64,000 nt of DNA from Henriciella barbarensis (GTDB lineage: Bacteria > Pseudomonadota > Alphaproteobacteria > Caulobacterales > Hyphomonadaceae). The position numbers and the translations under genes are program-made. How positions within the stretch are numbered: the first letter of the stretch is position 1; every line of letters starts with the position of its first letter. Under the pieces are notes generated by a model that ran no database searches, was not told where the DNA came from, and was given only the letters and a program-made list of their open reading frames with translations. Positions 26,826-34,388 of this stretch are shown here, piece by piece. The stretch is taken from the NCBI RefSeq assembly GCF_003576345.1, contig NZ_QWGB01000008.1:94775-158774 (forward strand), given 5' to 3'.

Positions 26826-29492
26826 CTATTCAGGTGGGTGCCCCAAAAGCGAAGTGTCGCGGAAGCTAAGCCTGTGCAATTTGGACGGAGGGACTAGATC
26901 CTCCCAGCCTTCTCGTATCGCAACTTCGGCTACTGGTTCCAGCGTCTTCAGAACGAGTTCGAATGCATCTCCCGGCGCGACTGCAAAAGCATATAGAGCC
27001 GCAGTGCTATTTTCTGTCTGCGGTACTAATTCGCCATCCTGCATTGCTTCCGATCCGGTCAGGTTTGCCGATATATGTGGCCAAGGAATACGGATCGTCG
27101 CACGTGTTTCGGTGGACGAATAATTTTGCGCCAGAACTCTGATCTCGTTTTTCGTACGGGCCACTGTTTCGACGACAATCGTATCTGAAACTTCAATACC
27201 GCGCCTCAAGCGGCCTGTTTCCATAAGCGGATAGACCCCTTCTTTCGCGGCCCGCGCGGACCGGGCAACATCCTCTCCGGTGGACGCAATGATGGCATAG
27301 TTGAAAGTACGCTCTGGCATCCCCGAATAGAGTTCGTTTTCTTTTCCGCGATAATGCGGTTGGGCGTTCATGAGGAAGTGATCAACGAAGGTTTCGCCCC
27401 ATTCGCGGCCAGAAAGCCCTTGGTCGAGAAGCACAATACCGCGGTCGTTTTCGAGGTGATGACTGGACCAAAGCGACGCTGGCGCAATTGTCTCGTTGAG
27501 CCCCAGGTAAAGGTGGTCGTGCGAGGCTCGGACATCTTCCATACCGCGGCCAGTTCTCGGGCGATCGCGGTCGTAACCGAAAGGTGTTCCGCGAATCGAT
27601 TTTTCTATCGGCTCTTCCAGGTCGTGCCTTGCGACCAGCATGCGACCGTACGGGACATTTTTTGAAACTGTCTGAAAGCGTAACTGGTCACCCGTATGCG
27701 GTATGAACACAAATCGCTCGAAGTGGCTTCCGTCATCAGCAACGCTGGTAACTTGCACCATCGTGTAGACGTTGCCCCGGTACTGCTTGAATTCGGCTTC
27801 GATTTCTGAGGTGCGCCCGATCACTTCACGCCCCGTCCGGGGCGCCAGAAGGTCTGTTGGACTAAAATTCTGCTCCGGCGTCTGATGATCGGCATACCAG
27901 ACCAGTTCATTCAGGCGCCCTTCTATCAGCTTTACCATTCCATCACTCTGAAGTGAGACAATATCGCCAGAGCGTAGATCGAACTCGACTTTCAGGCTGT
28001 CTGTTTCAACGGTACCGTCGAAGGGCTCTTCCATTGGCAGCTCATGCGCCGCGCTTTCCAGTTCGACAGTTCCCATTGCTTCGAGCTTGCCTTGACACCA
28101 GACGCCGTCTTCCAGCATCGACGCTTCGCACACCGAATTGGCAGGCCGAGTCTGCGTCGCTGCCCAGAAAAACGGATATTCGCGCCGCCATGCTACAGGA
28201 TCGAATGCGTAGCCATGTCCAAAATAATCATGCATCTCGTCAAGACGCTCGTTCGCCGATCTGTCTCGGTCCGTATAATTCCAGTCGCCGTCGCCCTGGA
28301 AGGCGTCACCGGCGCCCGCGCCCCACTGCAAAGCCCGGTCGGCATTAAGGAGCAGCAGCCACCAAATGTCGTCCAGACGCTGAGCCGGATAGTTATCGGC
28401 CCTCTCCAGCGACTGAAGCGAGGCCGCTATTTCAGTCGCCACAAGCCGGGACTCCGTTGCACGGAATCCCTGTTTGACTTGCGGCAGGTTTCCCCAGAAC
28501 GCATTGTAGGCAAACAGACTTGGGGTCGTGATAGTCTCCAGCTCATCCTGATCGAGATCGCTAGAGAAAACGCTGTCCCAATAGTCATTCAGCGTGCCGA
28601 GGCAGGAGGCCCTGCTGGTCTGATCAGTTACCTCTCGGGTCATTTCCTGTAGGCGCTGGGGGTCTTCAGGTTTTGCTGAATAGTCGCCGGCACCAATCGG
28701 CCAAACAAACGGTATCTCAGGCTGGTACGGGATCTCGGGATAGAGTTCCCGCATCATGTGTTCTCGCCAATGCTGCGGCAACGGACCCGTTTCGCGATAG
28801 CTGATCCGCCATTGCGCATAATTGTTCATCGACGCGACAGTGATCCTCGCACCGCTGATAGCCTGCAGATAATAGAGCTGATCTCTGGTCTCTGCATTTC
28901 GCACGTGCATCATCGTGCGGATGTCCAGAAGATCGAGATATTCTGCCATATTGGGCGTGACGCCTAGAACGTCGATAAACCAGGCATTGTCGGGCCTTAT
29001 GCCGAGCACGTCCTCAAACCACCCGGCCCCGCTACGCCCCATTCTCATGATTGTTGCCGCCTGAACCAAAGACGGCTCAAACTCAAGCATGAAAGCGTTG
29101 GCAATAGAGACCTTGCCGGTGCCAAGTGCGGCTCGGAAGCGTTTAAAGTCGGCTGGCGCCAGCTCTTTCATGGCGATGGCCGTTGGAACTTCGGAGAAGC
29201 TGAAAGGGTATCCAACATTCTCCTGCGCTTCCAGAAGCGAGCCATAGTTATTGACCATGTAGTTTCGCTCGTGAGCAAACCCCGTCAGCCAGCCGGTCGC
29301 AGTGCCGTGCGAGTTTGGAACGATCCAGACAGGGTTTGCCGCCGCCTCGCACGACTGCGTCTCGAACAAATCGATCGCCTGGTCGCTATTGGCCGCTTGT
29401 GGCTGAACTTCCGCAGAAACGGCGGCGCTCAAAACACTGATGAATGCGCCTAACCAGCCAATGCAACGTGCGAGCCGTCTATGTTGCATCAT
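26826..29492 (-). CDS. Exported glycoside hydrolase family 38-like protein with altered metal site
   Basis: 888 aa. A signal peptide ends at about AVSA (residue 27). The mature N-terminus aligns by eye with the GH38 alpha-mannosidase domain: IVPNSHGTATGW corresponds to HSHxDPGW, FSFSEV to the acidic strand, TGKVSIANAF to SGQLEFVNGGW, and NAWFIDVLGVTPNMAEYL to GWQIDPFGHSATMPYL, so the nucleophile aspartate is kept. The metal-ligand aspartate of the first motif is a threonine and the later ligand histidine is not found (LLLNADRALQWG where FHD is usual). A C-terminal half rich in beta strands fits the GH38 middle and C domains. It may bind or cleave glycans by a changed mechanism, or be a non-catalytic relative. 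Single gene. Confidence 0.65.
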   Translation of the reverse strand: MMQHRRLARCIGWLGAFISVLSAAVSAEVQPQAANSDQAIDLFETQSCEAAANPVWIVPNSHGTATGWLTGFAHERNYMVNNYGSLLEAQENVGYPFSFSEVPTAIAMKELAPADFKRFRAALGTGKVSIANAFMLEFEPSLVQAATIMRMGRSGAGWFEDVLGIRPDNAWFIDVLGVTPNMAEYLDLLDIRTMMHVRNAETRDQLYYLQAISGARITVASMNNYAQWRISYRETGPLPQHWREHMMRELYPEIPYQPEIPFVWPIGAGDYSAKPEDPQRLQEMTREVTDQTSRASCLGTLNDYWDSVFSSDLDQDELETITTPSLFAYNAFWGNLPQVKQGFRATESRLVATEIAASLQSLERADNYPAQRLDDIWWLLLLNADRALQWGAGAGDAFQGDGDWNYTDRDRSANERLDEMHDYFGHGYAFDPVAWRREYPFFWAATQTRPANSVCEASMLEDGVWCQGKLEAMGTVELESAAHELPMEEPFDGTVETDSLKVEFDLRSGDIVSLQSDGMVKLIEGRLNELVWYADHQTPEQNFSPTDLLAPRTGREVIGRTSEIEAEFKQYRGNVYTMVQVTSVADDGSHFERFVFIPHTGDQLRFQTVSKNVPYGRMLVARHDLEEPIEKSIRGTPFGYDRDRPRTGRGMEDVRASHDHLYLGLNETIAPASLWSSHHLENDRGIVLLDQGLSGREWGETFVDHFLMNAQPHYRGKENELYSGMPERTFNYAIIASTGEDVARSARAAKEGVYPLMETGRLRRGIEVSDTIVVETVARTKNEIRVLAQNYSSTETRATIRIPWPHISANLTGSEAMQDGELVPQTENSTAALYAFAVAPGDAFELVLKTLEPVAEVAIREGWEDLVPPSKLHRLSFRDTSLLGHPPE

Positions 29493-29658
29493 ACCGAAAA
29501 ACCTTCAAAGACGGGCAATATACGCACTGTGATTGCGGCAAGTACCCGCGCCGAGGCGTAATATCAACGAACCGCAAGGTTGTGCAAAACCTCATAACAG
29601 CGCAAAACTTTTAGAGGCTTATCGCGGTTGTCGGGCAGACGTCGCCGAAATGTGCGTT

Positions 29659-29668
29659 GGGGGGGGGG
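29659..29668 (+). repeat. Ten-G homopolymer just before the histidine kinase start
   Basis: Ten consecutive G residues end one base before the ATG at 29670 and serve as its only purine-rich ribosome-binding sequence. Slippage at such a tract would change spacing to the start, or reading frame if an upstream TTG (29628) were used. Confidence 0.9.
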
Positions 29669-29669
29669 C

Positions 29670-31427
29670 ATGCGGATGCCAGAGCAGAAAGACGCACTAC
29701 GCATTCAGTTTGAACAGGCCCGCCTCTTGCGCGACAATGTCGTGCGGTCCTGTTTGTTCGTCGAGGCAGTGATTATCTATCTGACGATCATGATCGTCGC
29801 TTTCGGCAAACCCGAATTTGCGGCGCTCTGGTTCGGCGTTGCCTCAGCCATGGTGGGCGTCACCTATGCGCATGCCAAGCTCAATCCGCGCGGCGCGCTC
29901 ACGGCGGCGAACTACAAGCAGTATCTTCGTGGTCACATTGTCATTTGCAGTCTGACCGGGCTGATATGGGCGTTCTTTGCCTGCCTGCAGGTCGACGGGA
30001 ATGACCTTCTGTCCCTGTTCGTCGCCAGCAATATAGTTTTCGCTATTACTGTGGGTGGCATGCTGCCGGGTTCAGAATACCGCCCAGGCTTTATTGCCCT
30101 TTCGTCCTGCACAATCCTGCCATTCGCCGCTTACTGGATCTACGCGCTTGATGGCGGCACGCAAATGGCGGCGATCGGCATCATTCTATACTACCTGTTC
30201 GGTATAATGGTGAGCGGCCAGACAGACCGGGATACGCGCGACGGCATCATCGCACGCAGGAACCAGGCGCTGACCGACCAGCTTGTCGAACGCAACCGGC
30301 AGATTGAAAAGGTCAGCGAGGAACGTACGCGTTTTCTCGCTGCGACTAGCCACGACCTTTCACAACCGCTGCACGCGCAAGGCTTCTTCATCGAAACGCT
30401 GCGCAAAGAATTGACGAGCGAACGGCAGAAAGAGCTGCTCGATCAGATTGATTCAACCCGGCAGGGATTGAGCGACCTGCTGCGCGGCATCGTGGACATC
30501 ACAAGGATCGATAGCGGCGCCGTCGTTCCCGACGTTCAGACGGTGGATCTTGCAACTGTGCTGGCACCGCTGATTCAACAGATTTCAACGCAGGCTGAGA
30601 TAGGGGGATTAACATTCGAGACCGTGACCGAGTCCGTTTTCGCCAAAACGGACCCTGTGTTGCTCTGCCGGATTATCAGCAATCTTCTCTCGAATGCGCT
30701 TCGCTACACGCCGCCCCCAGGGCAGGTTAGCTTGAGGCTGGGATCGTCCGACGGCACGCCAATGATCGAGATCACAGACACCGGACCCGGTATCCCCGAA
30801 GATCAGCAGGACAGCGTTTTCGAGGAATATGTTCGGCTCAGCCCTTCCGGACAAGCGGCGAAGCCCGGCCTCGGCCTCGGGCTCTCCATTGTTCGGCGGT
30901 TGGCCGATTTACTCGATATTGAACTGACGATGGACTCTGCTCCGGGGCGCGGGACGCGCTGGGCGCTCACTTTGCCTGCCGGACATGAGACGGCTGCCAA
31001 TACTGTTGACCGGCCTCGGGACACCGCATCTTTCGACGCGGCCCCTTTCTGCATCATTGTCGATGATATGAAACCCGTGCGCGATGGGATGAATGCACTC
31101 CTGACCAGTTGGGGCTGCAGAACCTACACCGCCGCCAATGGTATGCAGGCAACCCGTCTATTGAGCGCAAGTGCGCAAACGCCCGATATCCTTCTGATCG
31201 ACAGGCGCCTCGGTCCAGGCCTGGACGATGGCGTTGAGGTCATTCGACAGTTGCGCGACCTGGCAGGACGGCAGACACCGGCCATTCTGATGACGGGCGA
31301 CATTGCAAACATCGAGGAGGAGGTAACGGGTCTTGGCATTCAGGTCATGCTCAAGCCTGTCTCACCCGATGATTTGCGGAACACGCTGCACAAACTGCTC
31401 GCCGACACAGAAAAACAATTCGCCTGA
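29670..31427 (+). CDS. Hybrid sensor histidine kinase/response regulator
   Basis: 585 aa from the ATG at 29670 (29676 is also possible). About six membrane helices fill residues 25-185. The HisKA box with the phosphorylated histidine is TSHDLSQPLHAQGFF (near 228). The HATPase_c domain shows NLLSNALRYTPPPG (N box), DTGPGIPED (G1) and GLGLGLSIVRRLADLL (G2). A C-terminal receiver domain has the phosphoacceptor in LLIDRRLGPG and the lysine in MLKPVSP. The sensor has no periplasmic domain of size, so it may sense within the membrane. It is convergent with a NarL-type response regulator, probably its partner. Confidence 0.93.
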   Translation: MRMPEQKDALRIQFEQARLLRDNVVRSCLFVEAVIIYLTIMIVAFGKPEFAALWFGVASAMVGVTYAHAKLNPRGALTAANYKQYLRGHIVICSLTGLIWAFFACLQVDGNDLLSLFVASNIVFAITVGGMLPGSEYRPGFIALSSCTILPFAAYWIYALDGGTQMAAIGIILYYLFGIMVSGQTDRDTRDGIIARRNQALTDQLVERNRQIEKVSEERTRFLAATSHDLSQPLHAQGFFIETLRKELTSERQKELLDQIDSTRQGLSDLLRGIVDITRIDSGAVVPDVQTVDLATVLAPLIQQISTQAEIGGLTFETVTESVFAKTDPVLLCRIISNLLSNALRYTPPPGQVSLRLGSSDGTPMIEITDTGPGIPEDQQDSVFEEYVRLSPSGQAAKPGLGLGLSIVRRLADLLDIELTMDSAPGRGTRWALTLPAGHETAANTVDRPRDTASFDAAPFCIIVDDMKPVRDGMNALLTSWGCRTYTAANGMQATRLLSASAQTPDILLIDRRLGPGLDDGVEVIRQLRDLAGRQTPAILMTGDIANIEEEVTGLGIQVMLKPVSPDDLRNTLHKLLADTEKQFA

Positions 31428-31442
31428 ATGCGGCGCATTTTT
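31427..31442. terminator. Small hairpin between kinase and response regulator stops
   Basis: AATGC and GCATT pair around GGC, followed by TTT on the + strand. It starts at the last base of the kinase stop codon. The stem is short, so it is only a weak intrinsic terminator candidate. Confidence 0.35.
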
Positions 31443-31447
31443 CGTCG

Positions 31448-32098
31448 CTAGATAAGCCCGAGCTGTTGGGCCCGTTGCACACATTCAGTACGCCGGCTTA
31501 CGCCAAGCTCTACGAAGATGTATTTCAGATGCGTCTTGACCGTGTTCTCGCTGATCGAGAGAGCCCGCGCGATTTCACTGTTCTGGCCGCCAACACACAA
31601 CAGTTTCAGTACTTCGATCTGGCGGTCACCAAGCTTTGGGAGATCAGGAATTCTGTCGGCATCAGCAACCAGCGTCCCCATGCCGGAGGCTTCCTCGCTG
31701 AAATCCTTAAAACCGAACGGGTTATCGCGAACCGCATCGACTGCATTGCTAAGCGCGCGGCTGCCTTGAGATTTGTGAATATATCCATTCGCGCCGACGG
31801 CCTGCATTTCGACGATTGGCGGCACGGAATTAATGCCGGACAGCATGAGTACTGGAACACGATGCCCCTGCTTCCGGATGGTATCGACGAAGGCGAGGCC
31901 ATTCATCTCGCTCATGATGAGATCGCAGATAATCAGATCAAATCGCGTGCCGTTCGCCAGCTTGTCCAGTATGCCGGAGGCCTCGGTTACCGTCACGACC
32001 TCGAAGGCCGGAAAATCGCGCTTCACGATGAGCGCGAGCCCCTGCAAAAACAGGTCATGATCATCGATGATCGCAATTGAACCTGCACGCTCTGGCAA
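31448..32098 (-). CDS. NarL/LuxR-type response regulator
   Basis: 216 aa from a TTG at 32098, with AGGGG upstream. A receiver domain (residues 8-125) has IIDDH, the phosphoacceptor in LIICDLIM and a lysine in NGYIHKSQGS. The C-terminal HTH is LGDRQIEVLKLLCVGGQNSE then IARALSISENTVKTHLKYIF. It is the natural partner of the convergent hybrid kinase. An 18-base palindrome lies 44 bases upstream of its start and may be its own binding site. Confidence 0.93.
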   Translation of the reverse strand: MPERAGSIAIIDDHDLFLQGLALIVKRDFPAFEVVTVTEASGILDKLANGTRFDLIICDLIMSEMNGLAFVDTIRKQGHRVPVLMLSGINSVPPIVEMQAVGANGYIHKSQGSRALSNAVDAVRDNPFGFKDFSEEASGMGTLVADADRIPDLPKLGDRQIEVLKLLCVGGQNSEIARALSISENTVKTHLKYIFVELGVSRRTECVQRAQQLGLI

Positions 32099-32441
32099 AA
32101 CCTGTTTCCCCTAGCCTTAAAGCGACAGCGCCGCTCAATAACTGTAATCAGTATTACAGGATCTAGTATATTCTATTGGACCGGTCAGCAAGAATTGAGC
32201 CAGGTGCGGCAAAACGATCAAACAGGCGTCACTGACACAGCGTTGCGTTCTTTCAGGTTGCGAGTATTCGATCAATACACGCGAAACATTCAACCTATAC
32301 GCTATCCATAGTCTTGCTGAAGCACTTCAGCAGATGGCACCCGACAGGTCGCAAGGCACCGCATTCCATCGAATTGTTCCGCGCTCGGAACGCTCCGCCC
32401 ACTACCGGGTTCCTTGCTTGAAATCATGCCAGGAGCCTTGA
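32099..32441. other. 343-base intergenic region with three inverted repeats
   Basis: No convincing gene is present. Three perfect inverted repeats occur: CTGTAAT/ATTACAG (32142-32159), TGCTGAAG/CTTCAGCA (32315-32332) and GTTCCG/CGGAAC (32376-32391). The region is flanked by the divergent response regulator and glycosyltransferase starts, so it must hold two promoters. An untranslated leader or small RNA cannot be excluded. Confidence 0.5.
32142..32159. promoter_or_regulatory. Perfect 7-4-7 palindrome, candidate operator
   Basis: CTGTAAT and ATTACAG flank CAGT, 44 bases upstream of the response regulator start. The form suits a dimeric HTH protein such as the NarL-type regulator encoded next to it. 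Followed closely by an AT-rich AGTATATTCTATT stretch that could be a promoter. Confidence 0.5.
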
Positions 32442-33584
32442 ATGACGCAGCAACCTTTGTGCTTTTTTGTCCACCACCAAGGCCGCGGCCACGCCAAGCG
32501 TTGCGAGAGCATCATCAGCCATATCGGCGATCGCCCGATCATTATCATGTCGGCAAGTAGAGATATCTTTGGCGACTTTGACGAAAGGGTTGAGTTCGTC
32601 GAACTGCCCGACATGATCGGCGATCCGTCTGCCACGCCTGCCCTGCATAATCAGATCACACCGCGTTCATTTCATTGCGTTCCGCTTGGATCGCCGCGGC
32701 TGCGTCAGAATGCTGGAATTATCGCCAATTGTCTGACGAGCAGAAATCCGGGTCTTTTCTTCGTGGACGTATCTGCAGAGTGGGCCCTGCTTTCGAGACT
32801 TTGTTCGGTACCAGCGGTCAAAGTCCGTATGCATGGGGATCGCAATGATGTCGGGCATCTGTCAGCCTACGAGGCTTGCGCCGGACTGGTAGCGCCCTTC
32901 AGTGAAAGTATCGAGCAGGACGACTTTCCAGATTGGGCCCGCAAAAAAACTTTCTACAGCGGCGGGCTGTGTACGACCAAATCGCCAGTGCCGTCGAAGG
33001 AAGAAGCGCGCCGCAAACTTGGTATACCCGACGAACAAAAAGTGGCGCTTGTCCTATCAGGTGGCGGAGGCGCAGGAGCGCCATACGCGCCGCTCACTAT
33101 GGCAGCACGCGCCCTGCCGGATTGGCACTGGATCACAATCGGGCCGCTCCACAGAGAAGGACATGAAACCGACTTCGGCAACCTGATCACACGCGGCTGG
33201 GTCGATGACCCGCTCAGTTTCATTGCAGCTGCCGACCTGGTGGTGGCGTCTGCAGGGGACAACACAGTTCACGAGATCGCTCGAGTACAAAGGCCGTTCC
33301 TATGCGTCCCTGAATGGCGATATTTCAACGAGCAGGTCAGAAAGGCCGAGCAGCTTGGCAGGGTCGGCGCCGCACACGTTCTGCCTTTATGGCCTGCCTG
33401 CAACGCCAGCTGGCAGGACGCCGTGCAGAAGGCAATGAGTTGCGATCTGTCTGCGCAGGCCGCCCTGTTCTCGCCAGATGCAGCGCAGAACATTGCGGCT
33501 TATCTGACCGACCTCGATGAGACCCTCTGGTCAGGAATAGAGGACAGTTCCCGGCTGCCGCGTCTGGCTCAGGTCGCTGGCTGA
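32442..33584 (+). CDS. GT-B glycosyltransferase, MurG/GT28-like
   Basis: 380 aa; AGGAG lies 6 bases before the ATG. The N-terminal domain starts with LCFFVHHQGRGHAKRCESII (nucleotide-sugar transferases often show GxGH here). The C-terminal Rossmann half has VLSGGGGAGAPY, the ITRGWVDDPLSFIAAADLVV acceptor strand and the GDNTVHEIARVQRPFLCVPE donor-binding block typical of the GT28 C-terminal domain. No membrane segment. Its last 54 bases overlap the convergent GT2 gene. One of four clustered glycosyltransferases; donor and acceptor unknown. Confidence 0.85.
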   Translation: MTQQPLCFFVHHQGRGHAKRCESIISHIGDRPIIIMSASRDIFGDFDERVEFVELPDMIGDPSATPALHNQITPRSFHCVPLGSPRLRQNAGIIANCLTSRNPGLFFVDVSAEWALLSRLCSVPAVKVRMHGDRNDVGHLSAYEACAGLVAPFSESIEQDDFPDWARKKTFYSGGLCTTKSPVPSKEEARRKLGIPDEQKVALVLSGGGGAGAPYAPLTMAARALPDWHWITIGPLHREGHETDFGNLITRGWVDDPLSFIAAADLVVASAGDNTVHEIARVQRPFLCVPEWRYFNEQVRKAEQLGRVGAAHVLPLWPACNASWQDAVQKAMSCDLSAQAALFSPDAAQNIAAYLTDLDETLWSGIEDSSRLPRLAQVAG

Positions 33585-34388
33585 GGGGCGACGAAGACAT
33601 TCTAGACGGTCGCCTTCGGGCGACCAGTTGATGAAGCCGGCCGCGGAAAGCTGGTTCAACCAGTAATCCATACACCATTTTCCATGTAATCGTCTGAAGA
33701 GCTCGGCATTGCGCAGAATATCATCGAAGTGCTGAAGCGGCGGTATGTGAACAGGGTGCCACTGGTGAACAGCTCTGGCGTCCGGAGAAAAAAAGAGTTC
33801 GGCGCCTGCGGCACCTAAGCGGGCTGCGAAGTCGGTATCTTCGCCGCCATAGCCTTCAAACCGCTCATCAAAGCCGGAAATGCGTTCGAATGTTCTTCTG
33901 GGTAGCGCGAAGCACAGGCTCCACAATTCTTGCATGTCAAACTTCTGCAAGCCATTGGCCGCCTCTGGATCAGGTCTGGCCGGATGACGTTGTGAATGAC
34001 GCCATACCTCATCGAACGGACCGGTCTGGTCCACGCCTTCGGGCAGGTAGCGGACGTCCCCCATGACAACGGCGTCCGTCTTTTGAACAGCAACGTCAAT
34101 TGCAGCTACGAGCCCTGGGTGGGCGACGCAATCGACATCAAGAAAGAGAAGCGTCTCGCCTGTGGCCAGCGCCGCAGCGCGATTGCGGGCTGCCGCCAGG
34201 GGCAAAGCGTTGTCGGTAACCTGAACGCTTTTTACTTCCGGGTACATATCCAGCACGTCAGGGCGTTCGGCCTGCATATACGCAACGATCACCTCCTTCG
34301 GCGCGCTCGTCTGCGTCGCAAGGGCTGCCAACATATTCTGCAAATGCGTCTCTCGCCCGCGCACGAGCGTGCAGACCGAGACGCTCAT
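33531..34388 (-). CDS. Family 2 glycosyltransferase
   Basis: 285 aa from the ATG at 34388, which overlaps the upstream gene's stop by 4 bases. GT-A fold: start MSVSVCTLVRGRETHLQNML, the metal-binding DVD motif in TLLFLDVDCVAHPG, and a galactosyltransferase-like C-terminal acceptor block ISGFDERFEGYGGEDTDFAA, where the ED pair is usually the catalytic base. Soluble. It is co-transcribed with the sucrose-phosphate synthase-like gene before it and overlaps the GT28-like gene tail to tail by 54 bases. Confidence 0.9.
   Translation of the reverse strand: MSVSVCTLVRGRETHLQNMLAALATQTSAPKEVIVAYMQAERPDVLDMYPEVKSVQVTDNALPLAAARNRAAALATGETLLFLDVDCVAHPGLVAAIDVAVQKTDAVVMGDVRYLPEGVDQTGPFDEVWRHSQRHPARPDPEAANGLQKFDMQELWSLCFALPRRTFERISGFDERFEGYGGEDTDFAARLGAAGAELFFSPDARAVHQWHPVHIPPLQHFDDILRNAELFRRLHGKWCMDYWLNQLSAAGFINWSPEGDRLECLRRPSASDLSQTRQPGTVLYS

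Noticed and set aside
29628..29669. TTG start at 29628 for the histidine kinase, running through the G10 tract
   Set aside because: No ribosome-binding site before it and the extra residues are mostly arginine and glycine; the ATG at 29670 or 29676 is better.
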